Under the pieces are notes generated by a model, which was not told where the DNA came from, searched no databases, and saw only the letters and a program-made list of their open reading frames with translations. From Hylemonella sp. (GTDB taxonomy: Bacteria > Pseudomonadota > Gammaproteobacteria > Burkholderiales > Burkholderiaceae_C), in assembly GCA_030680575.1 (NCBI GenBank), contig JAUXVI010000035.1:1-64000 (forward strand): a DNA stretch of 64,000 nucleotides. The letters run 5' to 3'. Shown here piece by piece: positions 18,182 to 26,269 of this stretch. The position numbers and the translations under genes were made by a program. How positions within the stretch are numbered: position 1 is the first letter of the stretch; every line of letters starts with the position of its first letter.

Positions 18182-19162
18182 TCAATCGAGCTTGATCTGG
18201 GCTGCCTTGATGACTTTGGCCCATTTATGGGTTTCAGACTTGATGTAGGCCTCGAAAGCCTCCACCGTGCTTGGCGCCGGCTCCACGCCCAGGGCACGCA
18301 TACTGACCTTGATCGCCTCGTCGTTGAGTGCGGCCGTGATCTCGGCATTCAGCCGAGCAACGACCGGCGCCGGTGTTCCGGCTGGCGCCACCACACCAAA
18401 CCAGCCTGTGGAGTCGTATCCCGGAACGCCGGCTTCCGCCACCGTGGGTACATCGGGCAGCATGGGCAGACGTTGCGGACTGGTGACGGCAAAAGCCGTC
18501 AGCTTGCCCGCCTTGATGTGTTGCAGGGCCGCCGGCAGATCGGCCACCGCCAGCGGGATTTGCCCCGACAACACATCCAGCGTCGCCGGCCCCGTGCCGC
18601 GGTAGGGAACCTCAACCAGTTTCACGTCGGCCATCTGCCCGAACAGGGCTGCCGTCAGGTGCATGGCCGTGCCATTGCCACCATGGGCAATGGCCAACTT
18701 GCCCGGCTGCGACTTGGCCAGCGCAATCAGCTGCTGCAAATTCTTCGCCGGCAGAGAAGGATGACCGATGATCACGAAGGGAATGGCGGCCAGCATGGTG
18801 ACGGGCTTGAAATCACGTGCCACGTCGAACGGCATCTGCGCATAAAGGCTGGCATTGGCCGACAATGCGCCCGCCGCGCCCACCCCCAGCGTGTAACCAT
18901 CCGCAGGTGCCTTGGCCACGGCCGTGAGTCCGATGTTGCCGCCCGCACCTGGCCGGTTGTCCACCACCACCTGCTGCCCCAGCTTGTCCGTCAGGCGCGG
19001 TGACAACAGGCGCACCATGGCGTCAGCGCTGCCCCCAGGCGGGAAGGTCACGATCATGCGAACCGGCTTGTTCGGGTAGTCCGGCTTCTGGGCCTGCGCT
19101 GGTGCGCACAGGGCCAGGCCCAGGACGGCAAGTCCCACCAGTGGGCGGAAAAAATGAACCAT
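18182..19162 (-). CDS. Bug-family tripartite tricarboxylate transporter receptor
   Basis: A 326-residue periplasmic receptor with a signal peptide (about 1-24, cleavage after AQA). The mature start PNKPVRMIVTFPPGGSADAM and VVDNRPGAGGNIG are the family signatures. Bug proteins bind carboxylates or aromatic acids and are greatly expanded in Comamonadaceae and Alcaligenaceae. No membrane partners lie nearby, which is common for orphan Bug receptors. Being co-transcribed with a hydroxylase suggests that it captures the hydroxylase substrate. Confidence 0.93.
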   Translation of the reverse strand: MVHFFRPLVGLAVLGLALCAPAQAQKPDYPNKPVRMIVTFPPGGSADAMVRLLSPRLTDKLGQQVVVDNRPGAGGNIGLTAVAKAPADGYTLGVGAAGALSANASLYAQMPFDVARDFKPVTMLAAIPFVIIGHPSLPAKNLQQLIALAKSQPGKLAIAHGGNGTAMHLTAALFGQMADVKLVEVPYRGTGPATLDVLSGQIPLAVADLPAALQHIKAGKLTAFAVTSPQRLPMLPDVPTVAEAGVPGYDSTGWFGVVAPAGTPAPVVARLNAEITAALNDEAIKVSMRALGVEPAPSTVEAFEAYIKSETHKWAKVIKAAQIKLD

Positions 19163-19217
19163 GTTGTCTCCTTGGTATGTTGGCGTCCATCAACGATGGC
19201 GCAGCGTTTGTCTCCCC

Positions 19218-19231
19218 TTGATTTGAATCAA
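19218..19231. promoter_or_regulatory. Perfect FNR/Anr-consensus box in a divergent promoter
   Basis: TTGAT-TTGA-ATCAA matches the FNR/Anr consensus at all ten fixed positions, and the flanking C and G extend the symmetry to seven bases per arm. It lies between the Bug receptor (start 19162) and lysR (start 19284). It may bind an FNR-type protein or be part of the LysR regulatory region; sequence alone does not decide. Confidence 0.55.
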
Positions 19232-19236
19232 GTTTT

Positions 19237-19269
19237 ATTCATTCGTAAATAGAAAAAATACGAATGAAT
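19237..19269. promoter_or_regulatory. LysR-type operator: 11+11 inverted repeat
   Basis: ATTCATTCGTA (19237-19247) and TACGAATGAAT (19259-19269) are perfect inverted repeats around an 11-base A-rich spacer. Long interrupted dyads in the gap between a lysR gene and its divergent target are typical LysR recognition sites. A further short palindrome, ATTCATGAAT (19279-19288), covers the lysR start codon and repeats the ATTCAT half, which suggests a second contact site for autorepression. Confidence 0.7.
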
Positions 19270-19283
19270 TATGATTTTCATTC

Positions 19284-20198
19284 ATGAATAAAGAACGTAA
19301 ATTCAGCCCATCGTTACGTCAGCTGCGCGCCTTTGTGACGGTCTATCAGCTGCGCAAACTGAGCGCCGCGGCTGAGCGGCTGTTCATCACGCAATCAGCC
19401 GTGAGCGTGCTGATACGGCAGCTGGAGGACGGCCTCGGCACCCGCCTGTTCGACCGCACCACACGTTCGCTGCAGCCCACGCAAGCCGCGCAGGAAGCAC
19501 TTGCTGTGGCGGAGCGCATTCTGCGTGACGTGGACTCCCTGGGCGCCGGGCTGCAGGACCTGACTGGCTTGCGGCGAGGTCGAGTGTGCGTGGCCATCAC
19601 GCCGACTCTGGCTGAAATACTTTTGCCCTCGGTGATTCGCACGTTTACCGAACGCCATCCCGAAATTCGTGTTGTCATCGACGACTGCGCCCCCGATCAG
19701 TTCGTCCCGCGCATCATCGGCGAACAGGTCGATTTCGGCATCGGCACGCCAGAACGATCCGGTGTCGACGTCGATGCCGAGACACTGGTGCGTGATCACC
19801 TGAGTCTGGTCTGCACGCGCGATCATCCACTTGCGAGTCGAAAGACGGTGCGCTGGCGCGACCTGGAAGGACTGCCTCTGAGCACCGTGCGCACTGGCTA
19901 TGGCATTCGCCCGCTGATCGACCTGTCGGCGGCCAAGGCCGGCGTCTCGTTGAACGTGATCAACGAAGTTGCGTTTCTTTCCACGGCCTTGTGGATGACA
20001 GGCTGCGGCTTGGGCGTCGCCGTCATGCCGGCAGCCTATGTCACCTATTCGCGCGATCCGGGCCTGATGGCCAAGACATTGACAGCGCCCAAGGTATCGC
20101 GCGACATCTCGGTGGTCACCAAGCGAGGACGCTCGTTGTCACCGGCTGCCCAATGCTTCATCGATGTGCTGCGCACCGAACTGGCATTGGTGAAATAG
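19284..20198 (+). CDS. LysR-family transcriptional regulator
   Basis: A 304-residue LysR protein. The N-terminal helix-turn-helix (LSAAAERLFITQSAVSVLIRQ, about 25-45) is followed by a linker helix and a periplasmic-binding-like effector domain (about 95-300). Divergent from the Bug receptor and monooxygenase genes, it most likely controls them in response to the substrate. Confidence 0.92.
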   Translation: MNKERKFSPSLRQLRAFVTVYQLRKLSAAAERLFITQSAVSVLIRQLEDGLGTRLFDRTTRSLQPTQAAQEALAVAERILRDVDSLGAGLQDLTGLRRGRVCVAITPTLAEILLPSVIRTFTERHPEIRVVIDDCAPDQFVPRIIGEQVDFGIGTPERSGVDVDAETLVRDHLSLVCTRDHPLASRKTVRWRDLEGLPLSTVRTGYGIRPLIDLSAAKAGVSLNVINEVAFLSTALWMTGCGLGVAVMPAAYVTYSRDPGLMAKTLTAPKVSRDISVVTKRGRSLSPAAQCFIDVLRTELALVK

Positions 20199-20236
20199 CC
20201 CGACGGGGCCTGTTTGTCACGTAGGCGCCAATCTGG

Positions 20237-21730
20237 TCAGGCCTTGACGCCACGCAGAAATGCAATGATGTCGGCGTCCACCCCCAGACTTTCCAGCAGC
20301 ACAGCCGCCTGCATGACATCACGCGCCCACCCAAGGCTGGCCTGCAGGGTCGTGGCTTGGCGGTACCAAGATTGAGCGTGCCGTTCAGCCAGCAGTGGTT
20401 GCAGCGATTCGATCCCATAGCGCAGCCGCTTGGCAAGAATGCGAACCCGATGCTGGCTTTCAGGGGTGCCTGCATGCTCAGACTTTGCCGACAAGCGGTG
20501 GTGCAAGCGAGCCATGCGATGCCGGGCCCAACGGCGCAAGGAGGTCTTCACATCACGCACGCCCTTGCCCGGCACAGGCTGGTGTGACAAGTTCTCCAAC
20601 CACGCCACCAGGGAAAGCAAGGCAACACCGACCGCTGGCTGCGCCAGTGTGCGCAGCACCGCCCGGCGACGCCGCATGGCAGCATGCGTCAGCGTCTGCT
20701 GCATCGCCTGCCACCTGTCTTGCCGCCCGAGATCCCCTGCCGCATACGCAGCAGCCAGCCGCGGCAGCGTATCAACAACGGCCACATCGAGGTCTCTCAG
20801 CTCGCCCAGATGCTTGAGCAAGGGGTGCAGCGCTTGCCAGGAAGGGGGCTCAACACCGACCCAGGCCGGCCTGAAGAGCCGCAGGGCGCTTCGAAAGCGA
20901 CGCCAGCCAACCCTGGCCTGGTGCACCAGTTCCGGCGCATTCGAGTTGCGCAGCAACACCAAGTTGGCCGTGAACTGCGACAGCATTTCGCGAAGCAAAT
21001 ACGCCGCCGCAAAAGTCAGCGACATCTCGGACGTCAGGCTTGGCGGATGACTGCGCACAGGCTGGAACAGTGAACCGTCAGCCAGGCTGTAACCACGCTC
21101 AGCCTTGCTCATGCTCAGTGGAATCGTCGGCATAACGCAAGCAATATGGTGTGCCATTTCAAACAGGGCGGCCGGCTGACCTTCCAGCAGTTCCAATTCC
21201 AGCTCACAGATGGCAGCGTGCTGGTGATTGACTGTGATCCGCCCGATATCCAGGGAGACTTCGATGCAACTGTTATTCGCCCCGTGCACCTGCCAACTGG
21301 TCCGTTCAAACACTGTCGCAAAGCAAGGCGCGAGGGCATTAAAGATCACACGATCAGGATCGAAATCAAGCCACGGCGAGTCTTGAAGCGCATCCAGCGA
21401 CGGGCTGGCACCGGGCACCGGCACTTCCCATTCCCAGCGTCGACTGAAGGCAGAGACATTGCTGTCACTCATCTTCATTGTCTGCACCCATTGCGGTTTC
21501 TTGTCGGAACCGAAGCGTCGGATGCGCAACACCATTTGATGCTGGCGCAGAACCTGGTCAGGCGTGTCCCAGTAGACATTGTGCAAATGCACCTGTGTCT
21601 TCTTGCACCCCTGCAGCACTGGCAGCTGGGCGAGCTGACTTTCCAGACGCGCCGCCCGCGACACGGGCAATGCCAACTTGAGCTCGACTTCCTCTCGCCT
21701 GCGCGACACGAGGGTTTTCATTGCATGCAC
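20237..21730 (-). CDS. CYTH-CHAD domain protein (triphosphatase-like)
   Basis: A 497-residue two-domain protein. The N-terminal CYTH domain (about 10-205) begins with EVELKLALP, the ExExK motif that binds triphosphate and metal. The C-terminal CHAD domain (about 225-490) is helical and rich in conserved His/Arg (HQARVGWRRFRSALRLF; HRVRILAKRLRYGIE). CYTH-CHAD proteins hydrolyse inorganic triphosphate, and CHAD domains bind polyphosphate. An internal ATG at 21721 is a possible start. It is divergent from the operon beginning at 21894, whose products also concern phosphate chemistry. Confidence 0.9.
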   Translation of the reverse strand: MHAMKTLVSRRREEVELKLALPVSRAARLESQLAQLPVLQGCKKTQVHLHNVYWDTPDQVLRQHQMVLRIRRFGSDKKPQWVQTMKMSDSNVSAFSRRWEWEVPVPGASPSLDALQDSPWLDFDPDRVIFNALAPCFATVFERTSWQVHGANNSCIEVSLDIGRITVNHQHAAICELELELLEGQPAALFEMAHHIACVMPTIPLSMSKAERGYSLADGSLFQPVRSHPPSLTSEMSLTFAAAYLLREMLSQFTANLVLLRNSNAPELVHQARVGWRRFRSALRLFRPAWVGVEPPSWQALHPLLKHLGELRDLDVAVVDTLPRLAAAYAAGDLGRQDRWQAMQQTLTHAAMRRRRAVLRTLAQPAVGVALLSLVAWLENLSHQPVPGKGVRDVKTSLRRWARHRMARLHHRLSAKSEHAGTPESQHRVRILAKRLRYGIESLQPLLAERHAQSWYRQATTLQASLGWARDVMQAAVLLESLGVDADIIAFLRGVKA

Positions 21731-21805
21731 ATCCCATCAGTCTGAAAAAAACGCCCGCAGGCATCCAGTGCAGTCAAGAATACGGCAGCCTGCCAGCATG
21801 AGCAA

Positions 21806-21823
21806 GGCCTGCCTGAGCAGGCC
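21806..21823. promoter_or_regulatory. Hairpin in the divergent gap before the DUF47-like gene
   Basis: GGCCTGC-CTGA-GCAGGCC is a perfect seven-pair stem with a four-base loop, about 70 bases upstream of the ATG at 21894. No T-run follows on either strand, so it is not a simple terminator. It may structure the leader of the operon. No promoter or FNR-type box could be recognised in this gap. Confidence 0.3.
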
Positions 21824-21893
21824 ATCACCTTGTCACACGACTGCCACATGCGTAGCACACACTGGGCATGACTTCACTCCGCGAGAGCACGTC

Positions 21894-23849
21894 ATGCTGA
21901 AGGAAAAAGCTGTTTCCTCCTTGGGGCAATCCACCCTGCTGCTGCCCGCCTGGATCAAATCCGCACTGTCAGCAAATGACCGGCTCAAGCTGTATCTCAC
22001 GCTGCTGCAGTCTGCTGCCCAGCATGCCGACGCACCCGATGCCTCCATGATCGACTGGGGTCAGGAACTGGCTCAGGCGGGCCTGCACGACGCCGCATGG
22101 CTGCGCGAACTGGTCAAGACGTCATACCTGGATGGCAACGTCCTCGTCATTCCGCAACTGGATCCACTGCTGGACGCTTTGGCTTCCGACCTCACCATCA
22201 TGGCCAGGCCCGTGTGCGACAGCGGTCATCGCGCTCCTGAGGACCTGGTCGTCCGACGTGATCAATGGCTGCAGCGGCTGCACGGCATGGAAGGTGATGA
22301 GGGCCTGAACCGCGAAGTCATCGTGCAGTTGACCCATGGCGACCGGCAGCAGGGCGATAGCTTTCATCTGCTGGTGATGGACTTGCACAAGCAGTTGAAC
22401 GCCTTGGCTGCCGAAATTGCCACCGAGAATCTGGATGGTGCTCATGTCTGGCAGATATCGGACGCAGACCGACCATTCATTCAGTCCTTCATGCGCGGAT
22501 TGAATCGCACCGCATCACTCAAGTTTTCTCATCCCGGACTTGATACAGCCGTCACCCGGGACGGCGAAAAACTGCTGATCCAGAACGATATCGGAACCAA
22601 CGATGCGCATGTCCTGGTTCTGGAGGTGGAGGGGACAACCCTGACCGTCACCTACTCCGATCTGCACGCCGCACGTTTTGCCTTTTTTTGCCATGCACTG
22701 GAGCGAATTGGCTTCCAATGGAAGCTCTTTGATCCAGTCACTTCCACGGGCCTCAATGGCGGCAAACCCTATCACGTTGGCAAGGGGACTCTGGTTGCAG
22801 AGGACGAGGAGATGCTGCACGCCGGCCTGCAGGGGATTGCATCGCGCATCGTCTTCGTCATTGACTGGAACCGCGCCCGCAAATGCCTGAAGAACTTTGT
22901 AAGCAAGTCCCAGGCCGTTGAGATCCTGGTGCGTGCGGCTGAAAAAGAATGGGGGCACATGGCGTGGCTGCTGGCAGGGGGAGACCAGCTGGTCTTCAAT
23001 GCCATGCAAACCGTCGACAGCGAAGTGTTCCGTATCGGCGACCGGCTGGATGGCGTGATCGGAGAAGCTGCCGCCACCGAATTTCTCCTGGATTTGCTGC
23101 GCATCTCCAGTCACATGCTGTTGCTGCAGCAACCGGCCGCCGTCATCGCCGACGAAGCTCGCTTGCTGCTCACACAAGTCTTGCGCCGCCGCACTTTCGA
23201 ATTCGATTTGCTGGCCGAGCATGCAGCTTACTGTCACGCGCTGGCTCAGACCCTGAGCGATGCCATTGAAACCAGCGCCCGCCCCCCTGTCGACGGGACA
23301 GACCCATTGGTGTCGCGCGCCAAGACCTGGGAACGGCGCGCCGACCACGTCCTGATGGATGCACGCCAGCGTGCCGTGCGCCAGCGTCATTGGTCGGCAG
23401 TCGTGGCCTTGCTGGAGAAGGCCGACGATGTCGCCGACGCCCTGGAAGAAGCCGCCTTCATGCATTCGATGACCGTCATACCGCCGATGCGCGGATTGCC
23501 TGCGCCGGTGCGTCATGTGCTGCAACAACTGGCCGAGACCACACAGGCGGCCATCCAAGATCTGGTCAAGGCCATCGAGATCGCACGCCACGTGAACGAG
23601 CACGGTGATGCAGCCGACAGCGAGGCCTTCCTGCAAACCCTCTGGCGTATGCTGCAGGCAGAACGGATGTGCGATGACCTGCTGCGGCAGGCGCGTGTCA
23701 CCATTTTGCAAACCCTGCACGCCCAGCCCACGGATCTGCTGTTGGCCAACGATCTGGCCAAGACACTGGAACAGGCTTCTGACAGCTTGCTGGAGACCGG
23801 TTATGCCTTGCGCCAGATGGTGCTGACCAACACAGGGGTGTCGACATGA
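21894..23849 (+). CDS. Large protein with C-terminal PhoU/DUF47-like domain; N-terminus unrecognised
   Basis: A 651-residue soluble protein without signal peptide or membrane segments. The C-terminal part (about 470-650) is all-helical. It carries WERRADHVLMD (about 477-487) and EKADDVADALEEAA (about 508-521), the acidic E/DxxxD pattern of PhoU and DUF47 proteins that bind metal clusters and respond to phosphate. I do not recognise residues 1-460. They contain a probable alpha/beta region with LLIQNDIGTNDAHVLVLEV (about 224-242) and WKLFDPVTSTG. The start at 21894 gives this length; an earlier in-frame ATG has no similar-looking protein. The stop overlaps the next gene by ATGA, so translation is coupled to the PPDK-like protein. 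The function is unknown. Confidence 0.7.
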   Translation: MLKEKAVSSLGQSTLLLPAWIKSALSANDRLKLYLTLLQSAAQHADAPDASMIDWGQELAQAGLHDAAWLRELVKTSYLDGNVLVIPQLDPLLDALASDLTIMARPVCDSGHRAPEDLVVRRDQWLQRLHGMEGDEGLNREVIVQLTHGDRQQGDSFHLLVMDLHKQLNALAAEIATENLDGAHVWQISDADRPFIQSFMRGLNRTASLKFSHPGLDTAVTRDGEKLLIQNDIGTNDAHVLVLEVEGTTLTVTYSDLHAARFAFFCHALERIGFQWKLFDPVTSTGLNGGKPYHVGKGTLVAEDEEMLHAGLQGIASRIVFVIDWNRARKCLKNFVSKSQAVEILVRAAEKEWGHMAWLLAGGDQLVFNAMQTVDSEVFRIGDRLDGVIGEAAATEFLLDLLRISSHMLLLQQPAAVIADEARLLLTQVLRRRTFEFDLLAEHAAYCHALAQTLSDAIETSARPPVDGTDPLVSRAKTWERRADHVLMDARQRAVRQRHWSAVVALLEKADDVADALEEAAFMHSMTVIPPMRGLPAPVRHVLQQLAETTQAAIQDLVKAIEIARHVNEHGDAADSEAFLQTLWRMLQAERMCDDLLRQARVTILQTLHAQPTDLLLANDLAKTLEQASDSLLETGYALRQMVLTNTGVST

Positions 23850-25480
23850 AGAGCAAGCCGCACTGGCCTCAGCAGCTTTTTTTGCTGGCCAATGGCCAGA
23901 CCTTGGCGCCGAAAAACGCCAGCCGTGAACACATGGGGTCCAAAGCTTTCAACCTGCTGCGCATGGCCCAGCTTGGCCTGCCTGTACCGCCGGCCTTGGT
24001 CATCGGGACCCACTACACACGCCATCCTGAAGAATGCATGCTGCCGGTGTTGAGCGTCGGTCTGCCGGAACTTGAAAAGGCCACAGGGCAAACCCTTGGT
24101 GACCCACGCAACCCGTTGATTGTTTCCGTGCGCTCGGGTGCGCCGGTTTCCATGCCGGGGATGATGGAAACCCTGCTCAACATCGGCTTGTGCGACAAGA
24201 CCTTGCCCGGCCTGCTACGCCAGACCGGCAATCCACGCATGGTATGGGACGCCTACCGCCGCCTGGTGGCCAGTTATGGCGAGATCGTGGCGGGTCTGTC
24301 GGCCTCGGTTTTCGAAGACGCGTTGGACCATGCCACCCAAGGTCGGGACGAACGTGAGCTCGACTTCAGTGAATTGCGCAACCTGACACGCCAGTACCTT
24401 GTGCTCTACGCGGAAAACGCCCGTCATGCGTTTCCGCAAGATGCGCAAGAACAGCTCACCCAGGCTATCCGCGCCGTGTTTGCATCCTGGCATGCCCCCA
24501 AGGCACAGGCGTATCGCGAGCTCAACGGAATCAGTGCCGACATGGGTACCGCCGTGACCCTGCAGCGCATGGTGTTCGGCAACACCGGCAGCCATTCGGG
24601 TGCCGGCGTTGGGTTCACGCGCGATCCCAGTACGGGGGAGCCGCAGCTGTGGGTTGATTTTCTGGTCAACGCCCAGGGCGAGGACGTGGTCTCCGGCCGC
24701 CGCAACGCCCATGGCCATGAAGCCCTGGCCAACGTGGCAGCACAAGCCTGGCACGAACTGGAAGCCGCCACCAAACTACTGGAGCTTGAATTCACCGACA
24801 TGCAGGACTTCGAGTTCACCGTCCAGGATGGCGCGCTCTTCCTGCTGCAGACGCGCACCGGCAAACGCACACCGCTGGCAACTGCCCGCATCGCACTGGA
24901 TTTGCTGGATGAGGGCGTGATCGATGCCGCCACAGCCATCGAGCGCACGCGCGGGCTGGACGAGCAGTCATTGGGAACAGTTCAGTTGGCGGCTCAAGCC
25001 GATCCGCAATCGCCGCTGTCGCCGCTGGCTCAGGCGATGTCGGCATGTTCCGGCGTTGCCAGCGGCGAAATTGCCCTGGACGGCGAACGGGCGGCAGAAC
25101 GCACGGCCAGCGGTGTCCAGGTGATTTTGCTGCGAAAGGAAGCGGAGACCAATGACATTGCCGCACTGGAGTCGGCCAGTGGCCTGCTCACGCAGATGGG
25201 TGCCCGGACTTCACACGCTGCCGTGGTGGCTCGCCAACTGGGCAAGGTTTGCCTTGTGGCGTGTGCCGGCCTTCATATCGATCTGAGCAGCCGCACCGTG
25301 TCCATTGGTGATCAGACACTGAAAGAAGGCGACGTGATCACGCTGGACGGCAATCACGGCCACGTGTACCTCGGGAAGATCGCCACGGTCAGGCAGTTGG
25401 ATGAGGCGCTGATTGCAAGATGGCGGGCTTTGCTTGCGGGCGCCGGCCATGAAAAACAGAAAGGCAAGTCCCCTGCATGA
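23846..25480 (+). CDS. PPDK-like ATP-grasp plus phosphohistidine protein lacking the PEP/pyruvate barrel
   Basis: A 544-residue homologue of the N-terminal two thirds of pyruvate phosphate dikinase. VSVRSGAPVSMPGMMETLL (about 94-112), VFGNTGSHSGAGVGFTRDP (about 241-259) and FTVQDGALFLLQTRTGKR (about 323-340) are ATP-grasp motifs. MGARTSHAAVVARQLGK (about 451-467) is the swivelling domain with the catalytic histidine. Complete PPDKs have about 870-890 residues, with a C-terminal TIM barrel that binds PEP and pyruvate. Here the frame stops soon after the histidine domain, in good sequence, with the next gene overlapping by ATGA, so this is a natural short form and not a frameshift. The phosphoryl acceptor is unknown; the coupled 651-residue protein is a candidate partner. 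Confidence 0.85.
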   Translation: MKSKPHWPQQLFLLANGQTLAPKNASREHMGSKAFNLLRMAQLGLPVPPALVIGTHYTRHPEECMLPVLSVGLPELEKATGQTLGDPRNPLIVSVRSGAPVSMPGMMETLLNIGLCDKTLPGLLRQTGNPRMVWDAYRRLVASYGEIVAGLSASVFEDALDHATQGRDERELDFSELRNLTRQYLVLYAENARHAFPQDAQEQLTQAIRAVFASWHAPKAQAYRELNGISADMGTAVTLQRMVFGNTGSHSGAGVGFTRDPSTGEPQLWVDFLVNAQGEDVVSGRRNAHGHEALANVAAQAWHELEAATKLLELEFTDMQDFEFTVQDGALFLLQTRTGKRTPLATARIALDLLDEGVIDAATAIERTRGLDEQSLGTVQLAAQADPQSPLSPLAQAMSACSGVASGEIALDGERAAERTASGVQVILLRKEAETNDIAALESASGLLTQMGARTSHAAVVARQLGKVCLVACAGLHIDLSSRTVSIGDQTLKEGDVITLDGNHGHVYLGKIATVRQLDEALIARWRALLAGAGHEKQKGKSPA

Positions 25481-26256
25481 ACACCATCCCTTCCTATCTC
25501 ACCCTGAATGGCCGCAAGGGTCTGGTGGTCGGCTTGGCCGACGAACACAGCATCGCCTACGGCTTTGCCCGGGAAGCCCGCGCGCAAGGTGCCGACCTGG
25601 TCGCCACTTGCCTCAATGACAAGGCTTACCAGGCCGTGGCCCCCTTGACCCGCACGCTGGATATTCCGCTTCTGACCTGCAATGTCGAAATACCCGGCGA
25701 ACTCGAAACGGCCGTCGCGCTGGCCGTCGAACGGCTGGGGCATCTGGACTTTGTGGTGCATTCGATTGCCTGGGCGCCTTTGTCGGACCTGCATGGTTCC
25801 GTCATCGACAGCACCAGCCCTGGCTTCGCGCGCGCCATGGAGGTGTCATGCCACTCCTTTGCCCGGCTGGCCAAGCTCTGCACCCCCCATATGAACGAGG
25901 GTGGCAGCTTCATCACCATGAGTTATCTCGGTGCCGACGAAGCGGTACCTCACTACGGTTTGATGGGGCCGGTCAAAGCAGCACTGGAGTCGTTGGTGCG
26001 CTACATGGCGCTGGAGCTGGGCCGCAACAACATCCGGGTCCACGCGGTTTCACCGGGCCCGATTCCGACCCGAGCAGCGTCGGGCATCCAGGCCTTTGAC
26101 GAGTTACTGGCCAGCGCACAGAAAAAAGCGCCCCTGGGTCGCTTGGTCACCCTGGAAGAAATCGCCCGCCTGAGTACTTTTTTGTGCAGCGAAGCCGCAT
26201 CGGGCATGACGGGACAAACCATCTATGTCGATGCCGGCCGCCATGCCGTCGCCTGA
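25477..26256 (+). CDS. FabI-type enoyl-ACP reductase
   Basis: A 259-residue short-chain dehydrogenase of the FabI group, reducing enoyl-ACP (or enoyl-CoA) with NAD(P)H. The nucleotide-binding stretch GLADEHSIAYGFA and the catalytic Y-x6-K in HYGLMGPVKAALE (about 156-168) are present. It starts inside the stop of the PPDK-like gene (ATGA). Sitting next to a MaoC hydratase-phosphotransacetylase fusion rather than fatty-acid genes, it is likely a second FabI dedicated to this operon, perhaps working on crotonyl-type intermediates. Confidence 0.87.
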   Translation: MNTIPSYLTLNGRKGLVVGLADEHSIAYGFAREARAQGADLVATCLNDKAYQAVAPLTRTLDIPLLTCNVEIPGELETAVALAVERLGHLDFVVHSIAWAPLSDLHGSVIDSTSPGFARAMEVSCHSFARLAKLCTPHMNEGGSFITMSYLGADEAVPHYGLMGPVKAALESLVRYMALELGRNNIRVHAVSPGPIPTRAASGIQAFDELLASAQKKAPLGRLVTLEEIARLSTFLCSEAASGMTGQTIYVDAGRHAVA

Positions 26257-26269
26257 GCAGGTCATACCC

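Noticed and set aside
23846-25480. PPDK gene broken by a frameshift
   Set aside because: No PEP-barrel sequence follows in any frame; the next bases encode an intact FabI that overlaps the stop by ATGA, so the short form is genuine.
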